Shown piece by piece: positions 34,621 to 42,858 of a stretch of 64,000 nt of DNA; positions within the stretch are counted from its first letter, which is position 1; each line of letters opens with the position of its first letter. This stretch comes from Bacteroidetes bacterium GWF2_38_335 (GTDB taxonomy: Bacteria > Bacteroidota > Bacteroidia > Bacteroidales > GWF2-38-335), in assembly GCA_001769535.1 (NCBI GenBank), contig MEOH01000007.1, positions 1 through 64,000 on the forward strand, read 5' to 3'. Position numbers and translations under genes: made by a program. The notes below the pieces were generated by a model. It worked only from the letters and a program-made list of their open reading frames with translations. It was not told where the DNA came from and searched no databases.

Positions 34621-36150
34621 TTATGGAATCCTTATTCCTATAACCATCACATCATCAATTTGTTCGAAATTACCTTTCCAGTCCGTGAAGTGTAAATCCA
34701 CTTGCGAAAATTGTTCTGAAACCGGCAGTTGGGAAACCCGAACCAGCAGTTCGTAAAATGCTTTGTATTTGAGTTTTTTTCCTTCTTCCCCGCCAAACTG
34801 GTCGGCAAACCCGTCTGAAAAAAGATACAGCATACTGCCTTTTTCAGGCATCAATTCATGGTTTGTGTAGTTGTGGTTTTCTCCCTTGAAGCTGATCCCG
34901 ATGGGTATTTTATCAGCTTTTATCTCCATAATGTTGTTTTTGTGAATAATGACAAGCGGATTATATGCACCCGAAAATTCAAGTTTGCCGGTTTTTTTAT
35001 CAATTGCACAAAGGGTGATATCCATCCCGTCTTTTACTCCGCCTGTCTCGCCCGACTGTCTGAGTGTTTTAGCAACCTCATGGCTCAAAAATGCAAGTAT
35101 TTCGGATGGCTTGTAAATTTTCTCATGTTTTATTGCCTGATCAAGTGAGTTATACCCGATAACAGACATTATTGCTCCGGGAACCCCGTGCCCTGTGCAA
35201 TCAACAGCTGCAATAAATATTTTTTCATTGGTTTCTTCGAAGTAGAAAAAGTCACCGCTCACTACATCTTTCGGTTTGTAAAAAACAAAGTTCCCGGGAA
35301 GGATTTTATTAATGAGTTCGGGTGGAGGGAGCATGGCAGACTGAATTCTGAACGCATAATTGATACTGTCTGTTATTTCTTTTTTCTGTTCCTCGATGTG
35401 TTCTTTTTGAGAAGTCACCAGATCCCGTTGGGCTGCAATTTCATCTCTTTGCGCTTCAATTTCATCACGCTGACTTTCGATTTCTTCTTTTTGTTGCTTC
35501 AGTTCAACGTTGGCCTGCTGAATCTCATCACGGGCAATCATCAGTTCTTCATTATAAATAACAGAGCTGATAATATAACCTGTAACCCATATATTAAATG
35601 CTCCGGATATCATAATGAATATAGAGGAATATGCAAGCGTGAGCCAGGGTGCTCCGGCAAGCAGGAATAGCGTGGTGTTTAAGGCCAGACTAAGTAAACT
35701 GCTGTAAATTACAACCGATTTATTTCCTCTCAGGATACTTAAGGAATTAAAGAAAATAAAAAAGATCGTGGTCATTATAACTATTTCCGAAGTGGTTATG
35801 TTATCAGACAATTCACTGTATAAAGTTGTTAATCCGGCAAGGAACGTAACGGAAATATCTATTGTAACAGTTCTATATTTAAGAAAGTAGTAATATTTGC
35901 CCGAGATGGTCTGCTTGTTAATTGTATAAAATCCGAGAAAAATAAAAACAAGCACTGAAAAATCCATTATATACAGGTTCATGTCGCTTACACCTGATGA
36001 GAAAAGCATGATCAGGTCTGAAATAATAATTGAAAAAACAAAAATCAGTCTGAAAAAATTAATCAGTCGCTCAATTTTCATTTCCCTTTTTTGTAAGGCC
36101 TGTATTACGGCAGAATTGCTTACATGAGGATTTTTGAAAAAATTGTTCAT
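34621..36150 (-). CDS. Membrane PP2C-type phosphatase (SpoIIE family)
   Basis: The 509-residue protein has ~6 transmembrane helices (residues ~30-195), a coiled coil (200-265) made of EIESQRDEIEAQRDEIAAQ heptads, and a SpoIIE/PP2C phosphatase domain: YKPKDVVSGDFFYF (~292-306, metal Asp), AVDCTGHGVPGAIMSVIG (~325-342), LYLFSDGFADQFGG and DDVMVIGI near the end. Such enzymes dephosphorylate anti-anti-sigma or other Ser/Thr-phosphoproteins in response to a membrane or coiled-coil input; no STAS or kinase partner is in the window. The start overlaps the stop of the small secreted gene upstream (ATGA). Confidence 0.9.
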   Translation of the reverse strand: MNNFFKNPHVSNSAVIQALQKREMKIERLINFFRLIFVFSIIISDLIMLFSSGVSDMNLYIMDFSVLVFIFLGFYTINKQTISGKYYYFLKYRTVTIDISVTFLAGLTTLYSELSDNITTSEIVIMTTIFFIFFNSLSILRGNKSVVIYSSLLSLALNTTLFLLAGAPWLTLAYSSIFIMISGAFNIWVTGYIISSVIYNEELMIARDEIQQANVELKQQKEEIESQRDEIEAQRDEIAAQRDLVTSQKEHIEEQKKEITDSINYAFRIQSAMLPPPELINKILPGNFVFYKPKDVVSGDFFYFEETNEKIFIAAVDCTGHGVPGAIMSVIGYNSLDQAIKHEKIYKPSEILAFLSHEVAKTLRQSGETGGVKDGMDITLCAIDKKTGKLEFSGAYNPLVIIHKNNIMEIKADKIPIGISFKGENHNYTNHELMPEKGSMLYLFSDGFADQFGGEEGKKLKYKAFYELLVRVSQLPVSEQFSQVDLHFTDWKGNFEQIDDVMVIGIRIP

Positions 36151-36587
36151 TGATACTTTAAAGGCTTTTTTTCTTCAAATTTTTCTATAACAAGTCCTTT
36201 GGATTTATTCCCGACATGGTATTCGATCAGTCCTTCTCCCTGAAATTCGGGTATTGAAATTTTTTCTTTTTCTTCAGTTTGTTTGTAATCAGGCAAAATC
36301 CTTCGGGTGGCGGTAATGACTACTGTATCACCTTTTTCGGGAGTTTCCTGTATACCGGGTTTTGAACCGTATTTGTTGACTTTTATTTCAAGCTTCTCAT
36401 TTCCAGTCCATAAAACGTCAAAATTTGTATTGGATGAATTCAGTTTTAAAATAATCTTGTAATTCACGCCCGAACCTCCACTGCTGATTCCGGCTGTCCA
36501 CTTCTGTGATTCGGCCGAAATCAGCTCAGGGTTTACATTTCCACATAAAATATAGAACGGAATCAATAGTCCGGCAATATATTTCAT
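36147..36587 (-). CDS. Small secreted protein between T9SS protein and phosphatase
   Basis: This 146-residue product has a signal-type N-terminus (MKYIAGLLIPFYILCGNVNP, possibly lipidated at the Cys of ILCG, though the lipobox is weak). The mature part is beta-rich with WTAGISSGGSGVNYKIILKLN, WTGNEKLEIKVNK, then an acidic/Lys tail (QTEEKEKISIPEF). No family is recognised. Its start overlaps the stop of the BNR/T9SS gene by one base (TAATG) and its stop overlaps the phosphatase start by four, so the three are translated together. Possibly a ligand or sensor partner of the phosphatase; inference only. Confidence 0.75.
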   Translation of the reverse strand: MKYIAGLLIPFYILCGNVNPELISAESQKWTAGISSGGSGVNYKIILKLNSSNTNFDVLWTGNEKLEIKVNKYGSKPGIQETPEKGDTVVITATRRILPDYKQTEEKEKISIPEFQGEGLIEYHVGNKSKGLVIEKFEEKKPLKYQ

Positions 36588-39367
36588 TATTTTTTGATTA
36601 TTTTTTTAGTATAATGTGTGTTATTAAATTCAACCTGCACAATATAGGTTCCGTTTGCAAATCCCGAAAGATCAATTTCACGGCTTATTTTCCCATTCGG
36701 TGAAGTCAGGGTCAAAATCTTGTTTCCTGTTGCTGAGAAAATGGTGATATTTACATTTTTCGTTGTATTTACTTCACCTTTGATCATGAATTTGCCATCA
36801 TTTGGATTGGGATAAATGGTAATAGCATCATTATCGCCAAGCTGTGTAATCCCGTTTTCATAAACATACAGGTCGGTTTCCCAAAATCCCCGGCCATAAG
36901 TGGCTGCTCTTAATTTTTGAGCACCATAGTGAATTTCAAGTTCATTGACCACAACGTTTGGCAGTCCTTCGCTGTAAGAAATCCAGTAAGCTGATGGATT
37001 TGCGGTCTGAATGGAATCATTGGTATAGAATACGCCAATATCGGTTCCCACATAAAGTGCTCCGGTATATCCGCCATACTCGCATGCAATGGTGTTAGCC
37101 GAAATATTGGGAAGATTGGAGGAAATGTTTGTCCAGGTGTCTCCTGCATTTAGCGAGAGATAAACTTTGTTGCCATCGGCATATCCCGAGAAGGTTACCC
37201 AAACTTTTTCAGGATTGGTTTCGTCAACAGCAATATACGTTAATTTCTGTGAGCTTATCGGCAATCCGGCACTCACACCTTCCCAGGTGCCGCCGCCATT
37301 TTTGGTGCGGAGCATGGTTCCCGGACGGTAAGCATAGATGTATTTTGTATTGGCCGGAGCCACAGCCAGAGCCCTGAATGAATTGGAGTTGGCTATATCG
37401 CCGAGTTGTTCCCATGTTGCTCCACCGTCACCTGATCTCCATACATTGTTAAATGCGGTGTAAATGGTATCGGGTGCTGTTGGATGCATCACAAATGGAG
37501 TAACCCAATCGCCTGTTTCGCCTGCTCCCTGTGTGATGGCTGAATCAAGTCCGGACACATAATTGACGCCTCCGTCAATTGATTTGCTTAACGCTCCGTT
37601 GTAATTGGTAGCGTAAATAATATTTGGATCGGTATGGCTAATCATACATTCCATTCCGTCGCCTCCCAATGTGTTAACCCAGTTTCCTTCCTTGTAAAGG
37701 TGAGTTCCGTTGTCCTGTGAGCCTCCGATAACCATATCGGCCACAGAGCGACTGAGACCAAGACGGTAATATTCGGTATTGTGCACACCGGCTGATTTGT
37801 AAGTCCAGGTGGTTGGCAGCTCATAGCAACCGGGAATAATAACATCTTCGATTTCATCTGCGTCATCCGGAATGGGAAAGGTGATGCATCCGTTCATCAT
37901 CAGCCAGGTGAGATCAAGGTTTCCTATCTGAAGGTCTTCAGTTTTGTAAATGCCACCGTCGGTTCCCTGATAGAAATGGCCGGTGAGCGGATTGAAAGCT
38001 GAGCAGTGCTGGTCGGCATGGATGCTTTCTCCGAACACTTTGATCCACATGCTGACAAGGTCCCAGGTTGTTCCGCCGTTTGAGCTTCCCCACATATTTA
38101 CTCCGCCGCTGTAAACTTTTGAGGCATTAGTGGGGTGCACAATAAGAGTTAAATCATAATCACCCTGACCGGCATTGTCGTCAAATCCGGTGACATCGGC
38201 AAATTCACCGCCATCGGCCCATCCCATAACGTTGGGTTCGGTTGCCATTTCGGTCCATGAAGTTCCGCCGTTAGTTGTCTTGTAAAAAGCGTGCAGTGCT
38301 CCGCTTGAATTGGTAGCAATGGCATAGACAATATTTGTGTCCGAAGGAGCAGCGGCAAGTTCAATTCTGATGACAGTAGAAGGAATTCCTGTTTCCAGTT
38401 CGTTCCAGGTATTTCCAAAGTCAATTGATTTATAGATGCGTTTACTTACCAGATCGGCACTATTATAAAAAGTTGAAGCGTAAATAGTGTTTTTATTTGT
38501 TGGATTAGGTTCAATATCAATATAAAGCTTGTCCGAAGTTTTTGTCCATGTTGCACCGCCATCATTGGAAACGTGAATGCCACATGGTCCGCCGGCCATA
38601 AGGTGATTTGAATTGGAAGGATCAACAATGATAGCTCTGATCAGCGAATTATCTTCATCAGTAAGTTCAAATGACAGTCCGGTTGTATTCCATGTTTCCC
38701 CTCCGTCGGTTGTTTTGATGATTCCAACCCCGTATTGGGTAATTCTTCCCTGTTGAATGGTTGGGAATCCAATGTAATCAATATCTCCGGTGGCAACATA
38801 AATGATATCAGGATTTGAGGGGTCAACAGCTATGGCTGAAACGCGCATTATCGGGGCATCGTCGGTAAGGCAAGTCCATGTATTTCCATCGTCGGTAGTT
38901 TTCCAAACACCGCCCTGAGAGGCTCCAATGAACATGATGCTGTCATCTGTGGGATGAAAGGTCATGCAGTTGATACGGCCCATACCGTGAATACTTGTTG
39001 CTTCAGGAGATGGCGGAAGTGAAGTAGGGGCTATTGAAACCCAGTTTGCGGTTTTATACTGATCGCGGTTTTTTGGAAAATTGCGGTTAAAACGTTCCCA
39101 TTCTTTCCAGTTTATTGAAGGATCGGGAAGAAAACCGTTTTCATCCATGCGCTGTCCATAAAACCATTCCCATCTTTTATATCTTTTCCATCCTTTTAAA
39201 TCGCTGATGTCTTTTCCTTCAGACCAAAGTTTGAAAGCGTTCTGGATATCATAAAAACTGACATTCAGGGGATCAGCAGGTTTGAAATATTCGGGCTGAA
39301 GCCATTGCTGTGCGGATAAAGTGCCCGAGAAGGCAGCTACTAAAACAAAAAGTATAAATTTTTTCAT
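36587..39367 (-). CDS. T9SS-sorted BNR/VPS10-type beta-propeller protein
   Basis: About 926 residues from ATG 39367 (another ATG six bases upstream). Signal peptide MKKFILFVLVAAFSGTLSAQ, then repeated BNR/sortilin-like blades with Asp-box motifs (GGVWKTTDDGNTWTCL, IIKTTDGGETWNTTG, HVSNDGGATWTKTS, FYKTTNGGTSWTEM, VWRSGDGGATWEQLG) as in two-propeller xyloglucanases and sortilins, and a C-terminal T9SS type A sorting domain (IYPNPNDGKFMIKG, GTYIVQVEF, KKIIKK). It is exported to the surface. Catalytic acids of a glycosidase cannot be assigned by eye, so enzyme activity is unproven. First gene of the operon with the small secreted protein and SpoIIE phosphatase. Confidence 0.88.
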   Translation of the reverse strand: MKKFILFVLVAAFSGTLSAQQWLQPEYFKPADPLNVSFYDIQNAFKLWSEGKDISDLKGWKRYKRWEWFYGQRMDENGFLPDPSINWKEWERFNRNFPKNRDQYKTANWVSIAPTSLPPSPEATSIHGMGRINCMTFHPTDDSIMFIGASQGGVWKTTDDGNTWTCLTDDAPIMRVSAIAVDPSNPDIIYVATGDIDYIGFPTIQQGRITQYGVGIIKTTDGGETWNTTGLSFELTDEDNSLIRAIIVDPSNSNHLMAGGPCGIHVSNDGGATWTKTSDKLYIDIEPNPTNKNTIYASTFYNSADLVSKRIYKSIDFGNTWNELETGIPSTVIRIELAAAPSDTNIVYAIATNSSGALHAFYKTTNGGTSWTEMATEPNVMGWADGGEFADVTGFDDNAGQGDYDLTLIVHPTNASKVYSGGVNMWGSSNGGTTWDLVSMWIKVFGESIHADQHCSAFNPLTGHFYQGTDGGIYKTEDLQIGNLDLTWLMMNGCITFPIPDDADEIEDVIIPGCYELPTTWTYKSAGVHNTEYYRLGLSRSVADMVIGGSQDNGTHLYKEGNWVNTLGGDGMECMISHTDPNIIYATNYNGALSKSIDGGVNYVSGLDSAITQGAGETGDWVTPFVMHPTAPDTIYTAFNNVWRSGDGGATWEQLGDIANSNSFRALAVAPANTKYIYAYRPGTMLRTKNGGGTWEGVSAGLPISSQKLTYIAVDETNPEKVWVTFSGYADGNKVYLSLNAGDTWTNISSNLPNISANTIACEYGGYTGALYVGTDIGVFYTNDSIQTANPSAYWISYSEGLPNVVVNELEIHYGAQKLRAATYGRGFWETDLYVYENGITQLGDNDAITIYPNPNDGKFMIKGEVNTTKNVNITIFSATGNKILTLTSPNGKISREIDLSGFANGTYIVQVEFNNTHYTKKIIKK

Positions 39368-39430
39368 AATCATGGGTTTTTATTGATTATAAAAGTAGGG
39401 ATTTTTTTTAAATTGACAAATTAAGATTAC

Positions 39431-39665
39431 AGTTCCCAAGTCGGGAGACTTGGGAGAGCAGCGTTAGTGGTTTTTGTAGACTGCCCCAAAGGGGCAAAAG
39501 CAACAACATAGGGCAACGCCCTATGAAAAGAGGTGTGATAATAACCGCCGCTTGAAAAGGCAAAAAAGAAAGAAAAATTCAATAAGCGGCGGAATGTGAA
39601 AATAACACTGATAAACAAATTCAAAGTCAACTACCCCCATGCAGGGAGACTTGAGAGTGGGAAGG
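39431..39665. repeat. Multi-hairpin intergenic element
   Basis: Four perfect hairpins in a row: TCCCAAGTC/GACTTGGGA (39434-39455), GCCCC/GGGGC (39483-39495), CATAGGGC/GCCCTATG (39507-39525), and CCGCCGCTT/AAGCGGCGG with a 30-base purine-rich loop (39545-39592). The end repeats the GGGAGACTTG phrase of the first hairpin. No convincing gene (a 67-codon frame on the minus strand is just these hairpins translated). It fills most of the 299-base gap between the BNR gene promoter side and the AT-rich membrane gene. Confidence 0.75.
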
Positions 39666-39666
39666 A

Positions 39667-40113
39667 TTATCTAAAAAATTTATATAGCCAATCAAGAAAA
39701 CCAAATTCCTTTAGTAAATATACCAACATATAAAATATAACAATAAGCCACTTAACCTTATCAAAAACAATAAGAATTTCTTTTAATGCAAAAACCTTAA
39801 AAGATATAATTATTGCATAAAAAAAAGGAATAAGAATAAACGTTAAATCCATATCCCCATTGGCTCCTCCCCAAATGTCAAATTTAACGGTAATCGTTAG
39901 GATACTTAAAAAACCAGCTACAGCAAAAAATGGAACTAATAATACTTTAAAAACCAAGACTGTAATATTATTATTTACTTTATAAAAAAAAGTAATCAAT
40001 AGGGAGATAACAATAGCATATAGTAAATAATAATCAAATAACATAGGATTAACAAGCAGTATCAGTGCATTAAAAATTACTATGAAATATGAAAATATAA
40101 TTCTTTCCTTCAT
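39667..40113 (-). CDS. AT-rich small multi-pass membrane protein
   Basis: A 148-residue protein with about four to five transmembrane segments (FSYFIVIFNALILLVNPML, YLLYAIVISLLITFFYKV, VLLVPFFAVAGFLSILTI, LTFILIPFFYAIIISFKV, WLIVIFYMLVYLLKEFG). No conserved motif or family is recognised. Base composition is clearly more AT-rich than flanking genes and the gene abuts the multi-hairpin element, so acquisition is possible. It could be an orphan membrane protein; function unknown. Confidence 0.65.
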   Translation of the reverse strand: MKERIIFSYFIVIFNALILLVNPMLFDYYLLYAIVISLLITFFYKVNNNITVLVFKVLLVPFFAVAGFLSILTITVKFDIWGGANGDMDLTFILIPFFYAIIISFKVFALKEILIVFDKVKWLIVIFYMLVYLLKEFGFLDWLYKFFR

Positions 40114-40137
40114 TTATAATGTTTTGAATTGATTTTG

Positions 40138-40506
40138 CTACTTCTTAAAAATAAAATAAACAGCCAGCACCAAAAACACAAACCCGATGACATGGTTTAA
40201 CCTGAAAGTTTCGTTTTTAAAGAAAAGGAGCGTAAAAGCCACAAAAACAATCAGCGTGATGACTTCCTGAATGACCTTCAGTTCAACCAGTGAAAAAGGT
40301 CCGCCATTGGCTTTATACCCGATTCTATTGGCAGGCACCTGAAAAAAATACTCGAAAAGAGCCAGTCCCCAGCTTATCAACACAATGGCAATCAACCCCA
40401 GATTTTCAAACCACTTAAGTTCTTTGAATTTTAAATGACCGTACCAGGCCATGGTCATGAATGTGTTGGATAAAATGAGCAGCAGAATTGTGTATAAACC
40501 TTTCAT
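40138..40506 (-). CDS. DMT-like DUF486 membrane protein
   Basis: A 122-residue protein with four transmembrane segments, matching DUF486, small members of the drug/metabolite transporter fold. Typical stretches are SNTFMTMAWYGHLKF, LISWGLALFEYFFQVPANRIGYKANGGPFSLVELKVIQEV and the C-terminal GFVFLVLAVYFIF. The QVPANRIGY and FSLVELKVIQE motifs are characteristic. Function is unknown in the family. A perfect -7 box lies upstream. The AT-rich membrane gene follows 24 bases downstream. Confidence 0.9.
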   Translation of the reverse strand: MKGLYTILLLILSNTFMTMAWYGHLKFKELKWFENLGLIAIVLISWGLALFEYFFQVPANRIGYKANGGPFSLVELKVIQEVITLIVFVAFTLLFFKNETFRLNHVIGFVFLVLAVYFIFKK

Positions 40507-40528
40507 GATTCATCAGTTTATTGATGGG

Positions 40529-40536
40529 CAAATGTA
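40529..40536 (-). promoter_or_regulatory. Putative -7 box for DUF486 gene
   Basis: Minus-strand TACATTTG matches TAnnTTTG, 23 bases before the ATG. Confidence 0.45.
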
Positions 40537-40601
40537 TTAATAAATGCAAAAAAAAATAAAATGACGACAATTAAAAGAGCTTTCTATTATATATTTCCAG
40601 G

Positions 40602-41381
40602 TTACTTCCTAATCCTCACATAAATATGCTTGATATGCGATTTCTCCACTTCTTTTTCATCAATTTCAAAATGCTCTGACAGTGATTTTATCAGTGGGGT
40701 GAGTTTCATAAAACCATAATTTCTCGGGTCAAAATCGGGCTTTTTCTTGATGATCAGTCCGCCCACCTCAGCCATTGACGCCCATCCTGATTCGTTGCCC
40801 AAATCTTCGACAGTCTTTTTCAATAGATGAATAATATTATTATTTACGCGCTCCACCCTTGGCTTGTGCTCTTTTGGCGCGGCAACCTGCTCACTTTTTG
40901 AAGTCTTTGTTTTATCTTTTTTAATGGAACTTGTCTTTGCCCGCTCCAGTATTTCGATGTAGATAAACTTATCACAGGCTACAATAAATGGATTGGGAGT
41001 TTTTTTCTCACCAATTCCGATAACCAGCATACCCGATTCTCTCAGCCGCGTTGCCAACCGTGTAAAATCGCTGTCGCTCGAAACGAGGCAAAACCCATCA
41101 ACTTTTTGTAAGTGCAAAATATCCATGGCATCGATGATCATGGCCGAGTCTGTGGCGTTTTTTCCGCTGGTATAGGAATATTGCTGAACAGGGGTTATGG
41201 CGTGTTCCAGCAGCGACTGCTTCCATCCTGAAATGGTGGGCTTTGTCCAGTCACCATAAATTCTTTTGATGGAAGGAACACCAAGCTTGGCAATCTCATC
41301 GAGCATGCCTTTAATGTTTGAATAGGGTATGTTGTCGGCATCTATCAGTACCGCAAGTCGTAGATCGTTTTTTTCCTGCAT
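40602..41381 (-). CDS. NYN-domain ribonuclease-like protein with OST-HTH/LOTUS domain
   Basis: A 259-residue protein. Residues ~8-150 form a NYN (LabA-like PIN-fold) domain with acidic residues at AVLIDADNIPYSN, ATDSAMIIDAMDIL and LVSSDSDFTRLATRLRE, where three or four Asp would bind metal. A basic linker follows, then ~80 residues (NNNIIHLLKKTVEDLGNESGWASMAEVGGLI...KPDFDPRNYGF) that fit OST-HTH/LOTUS, an RNA-binding domain. The pairing is conserved in many bacteria as a putative RNase; biological role not settled, and roles in RNA quality control or defence are proposed. Confidence 0.9.
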   Translation of the reverse strand: MQEKNDLRLAVLIDADNIPYSNIKGMLDEIAKLGVPSIKRIYGDWTKPTISGWKQSLLEHAITPVQQYSYTSGKNATDSAMIIDAMDILHLQKVDGFCLVSSDSDFTRLATRLRESGMLVIGIGEKKTPNPFIVACDKFIYIEILERAKTSSIKKDKTKTSKSEQVAAPKEHKPRVERVNNNIIHLLKKTVEDLGNESGWASMAEVGGLIIKKKPDFDPRNYGFMKLTPLIKSLSEHFEIDEKEVEKSHIKHIYVRIRK

Positions 41382-41507
41382 GGATTTTAATTTTGATGTT
41401 GGCTAAATAACCAAACTAATTTTCATAAAGATAGACTATTAAATTGAATTTAAAAAAACAGGTTGAGATCATCATATTTCAAACAAGATCACAAAAAACA
41501 TTTGCTT

Positions 41508-42515
41508 TCATTCTTCCTGCTTGTTATTTATTAATTCTTTTAATTCATTTTTACCTGGCAAAACTGTCAGGTATTTACTTGCAAATATTTGTTCGTTGTT
41601 TTCAGGCAGGGTAATTTCAACAAGCGCATCGTTCTTCTTTTTACAAAGGATAATTCCTATTGTTTTATTTTCAGTGTCTAGCTTCACAAATCTGTCATAA
41701 TAGTTAACATACATTTGCATTTGCCCAAGGTCCTGATGAGTAATTTCTCCAATTTTAAGGTCAATCAGGACAAAGCACTGAAGCAGGCGGTTATAGAAAA
41801 CCAAATCAATGCGAAAATGTTTGTCATCATAGGTGAACCTGACTTGTCGACCGACAAAAGTGTAGCCTTTTCCTAATTCAAGTAAAAAATGTTCTATTTT
41901 GTCAATTAATTTTTGTTCTAAGTCATTTTCAGAATATTTTGTTTCTTCGGGTAAGCCTAAAAATTCTAAAATATATGGGTCTTTTAACGAGTCTTGTGCT
42001 TTCTCTATAATTTGCCCCTTTTCAGATAGTTTTTTTACTTCATTTTTGTTTCTGCTCAATACTAATCTTTCATATAAGGCAGTGTCAAATTGTCTTTGCA
42101 ATTCTCGTATACTCCAGTTGTTCCCGGCTGATTCAATTTCATAAAATTTTCTCTCTTCCTCGTTGTCAATTCTCATTAACATCAGATAATGTGACCAACT
42201 CAATCTGAATTCGTCAGACACTGTCTGACCTTTTGAGTATTTAAGGTAGAATGTCCTCATTTGCTTAAGGTTAGTAGTGGAAAAGCCTTTCCCGAAATCA
42301 CTTGTTAACTTGCGTGATAATTCGGGAATTAAGCTTTGACCATATTCTGCTTTGGATTTACCTTTTTGTTCTTCTTCAACAATAAGCCTTCCTATTTCAA
42401 AATATGTATTGACAATTGTTTTGTTTACCGATTGGACAACAGCTATCCTTGCCAGCTTTAGCAAATCCGAAACCCTGTCATAAAAATTGCCTTTATCAAT
42501 ATTTGATTTACTCAT
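41508..42515 (-). CDS. YhcG-like PD-(D/E)XK nuclease domain protein
   Basis: The 335-residue protein has an N-terminal DUF1016 domain (YFEIGRLIVEEEQKG, QSLIPELSRKLTSDFGKGFSTTNLKQMRTFY, SWSHYLMLMRI) and a C-terminal PD-(D/E)XK fold: FRIDLVFYNRLLQCFVLIDLKIG, where the Asp, then D-x-K, form the active site. YhcG relatives are seen at mobile and defence loci and in toxin-antitoxin or DNA repair contexts; the real activity is not firmly known. A perfect -7 box sits upstream. No methylase, integrase or partner gene is adjacent. Confidence 0.9.
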   Translation of the reverse strand: MSKSNIDKGNFYDRVSDLLKLARIAVVQSVNKTIVNTYFEIGRLIVEEEQKGKSKAEYGQSLIPELSRKLTSDFGKGFSTTNLKQMRTFYLKYSKGQTVSDEFRLSWSHYLMLMRIDNEEERKFYEIESAGNNWSIRELQRQFDTALYERLVLSRNKNEVKKLSEKGQIIEKAQDSLKDPYILEFLGLPEETKYSENDLEQKLIDKIEHFLLELGKGYTFVGRQVRFTYDDKHFRIDLVFYNRLLQCFVLIDLKIGEITHQDLGQMQMYVNYYDRFVKLDTENKTIGIILCKKKNDALVEITLPENNEQIFASKYLTVLPGKNELKELINNKQEE

Positions 42516-42538
42516 ATTGTATGGTGTTTATAATTCAA

Positions 42539-42546
42539 CAAAAATA
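42539..42546 (-). promoter_or_regulatory. Putative -7 box for YhcG-like gene
   Basis: Minus-strand TATTTTTG matches TAnnTTTG, 23 bases before the ATG. Confidence 0.45.
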
Positions 42547-42825
42547 GTAAAATATAAAAATAAATAAAATTATGATGTTTATTTGTAATGGCTTTGAATA
42601 ATAATTGGCTTTCAGAGTGACAATTTGTTAATTCCATATATAGATTAACCCTTCGTGTCAGAGAATGTTTCTGTCATAGATATCTTACAATAAAAAAGTA
42701 GAATAAAATGGTTTATCAGTCCAGTCAATTAAAAGTATATTAAATGGTGGTAATTTCAAATGAATATATCAATCGCATATTCTTAATTATTTATTTTTTA
42801 TTCAGACAATAATAAAATGTTTACT

Positions 42826-42833
42826 TATTTTTG
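42826..42833 (+). promoter_or_regulatory. Putative -7 box for GH38 gene
   Basis: TATTTTTG matches TAnnTTTG, 25 bases before the ATG. Confidence 0.45.
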
Positions 42834-42858
42834 AATCACAAATTTCAAGTGATTTATT

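Larger units (their letters stand above)
42516..42858. other. 343-base intergenic region
   Basis: Divergent spacer between YhcG-like and GH38 genes. It holds a promoter box on each side and otherwise only AT-rich sequence; no gene, RNA or strong structure seen. Confidence 0.6.

Noticed and set aside
36587-39367. Sialidase or xyloglucanase function for the BNR protein
   Set aside because: Asp-box repeats alone do not show catalytic residues; many T9SS BNR proteins are not enzymes.
39427-39630. 67-codon minus-strand reading frame
   Set aside because: It translates a run of hairpins (ALPYVVAFAPLGQ is the CATAGGGC and GCCCC stems) and has no protein-like features.
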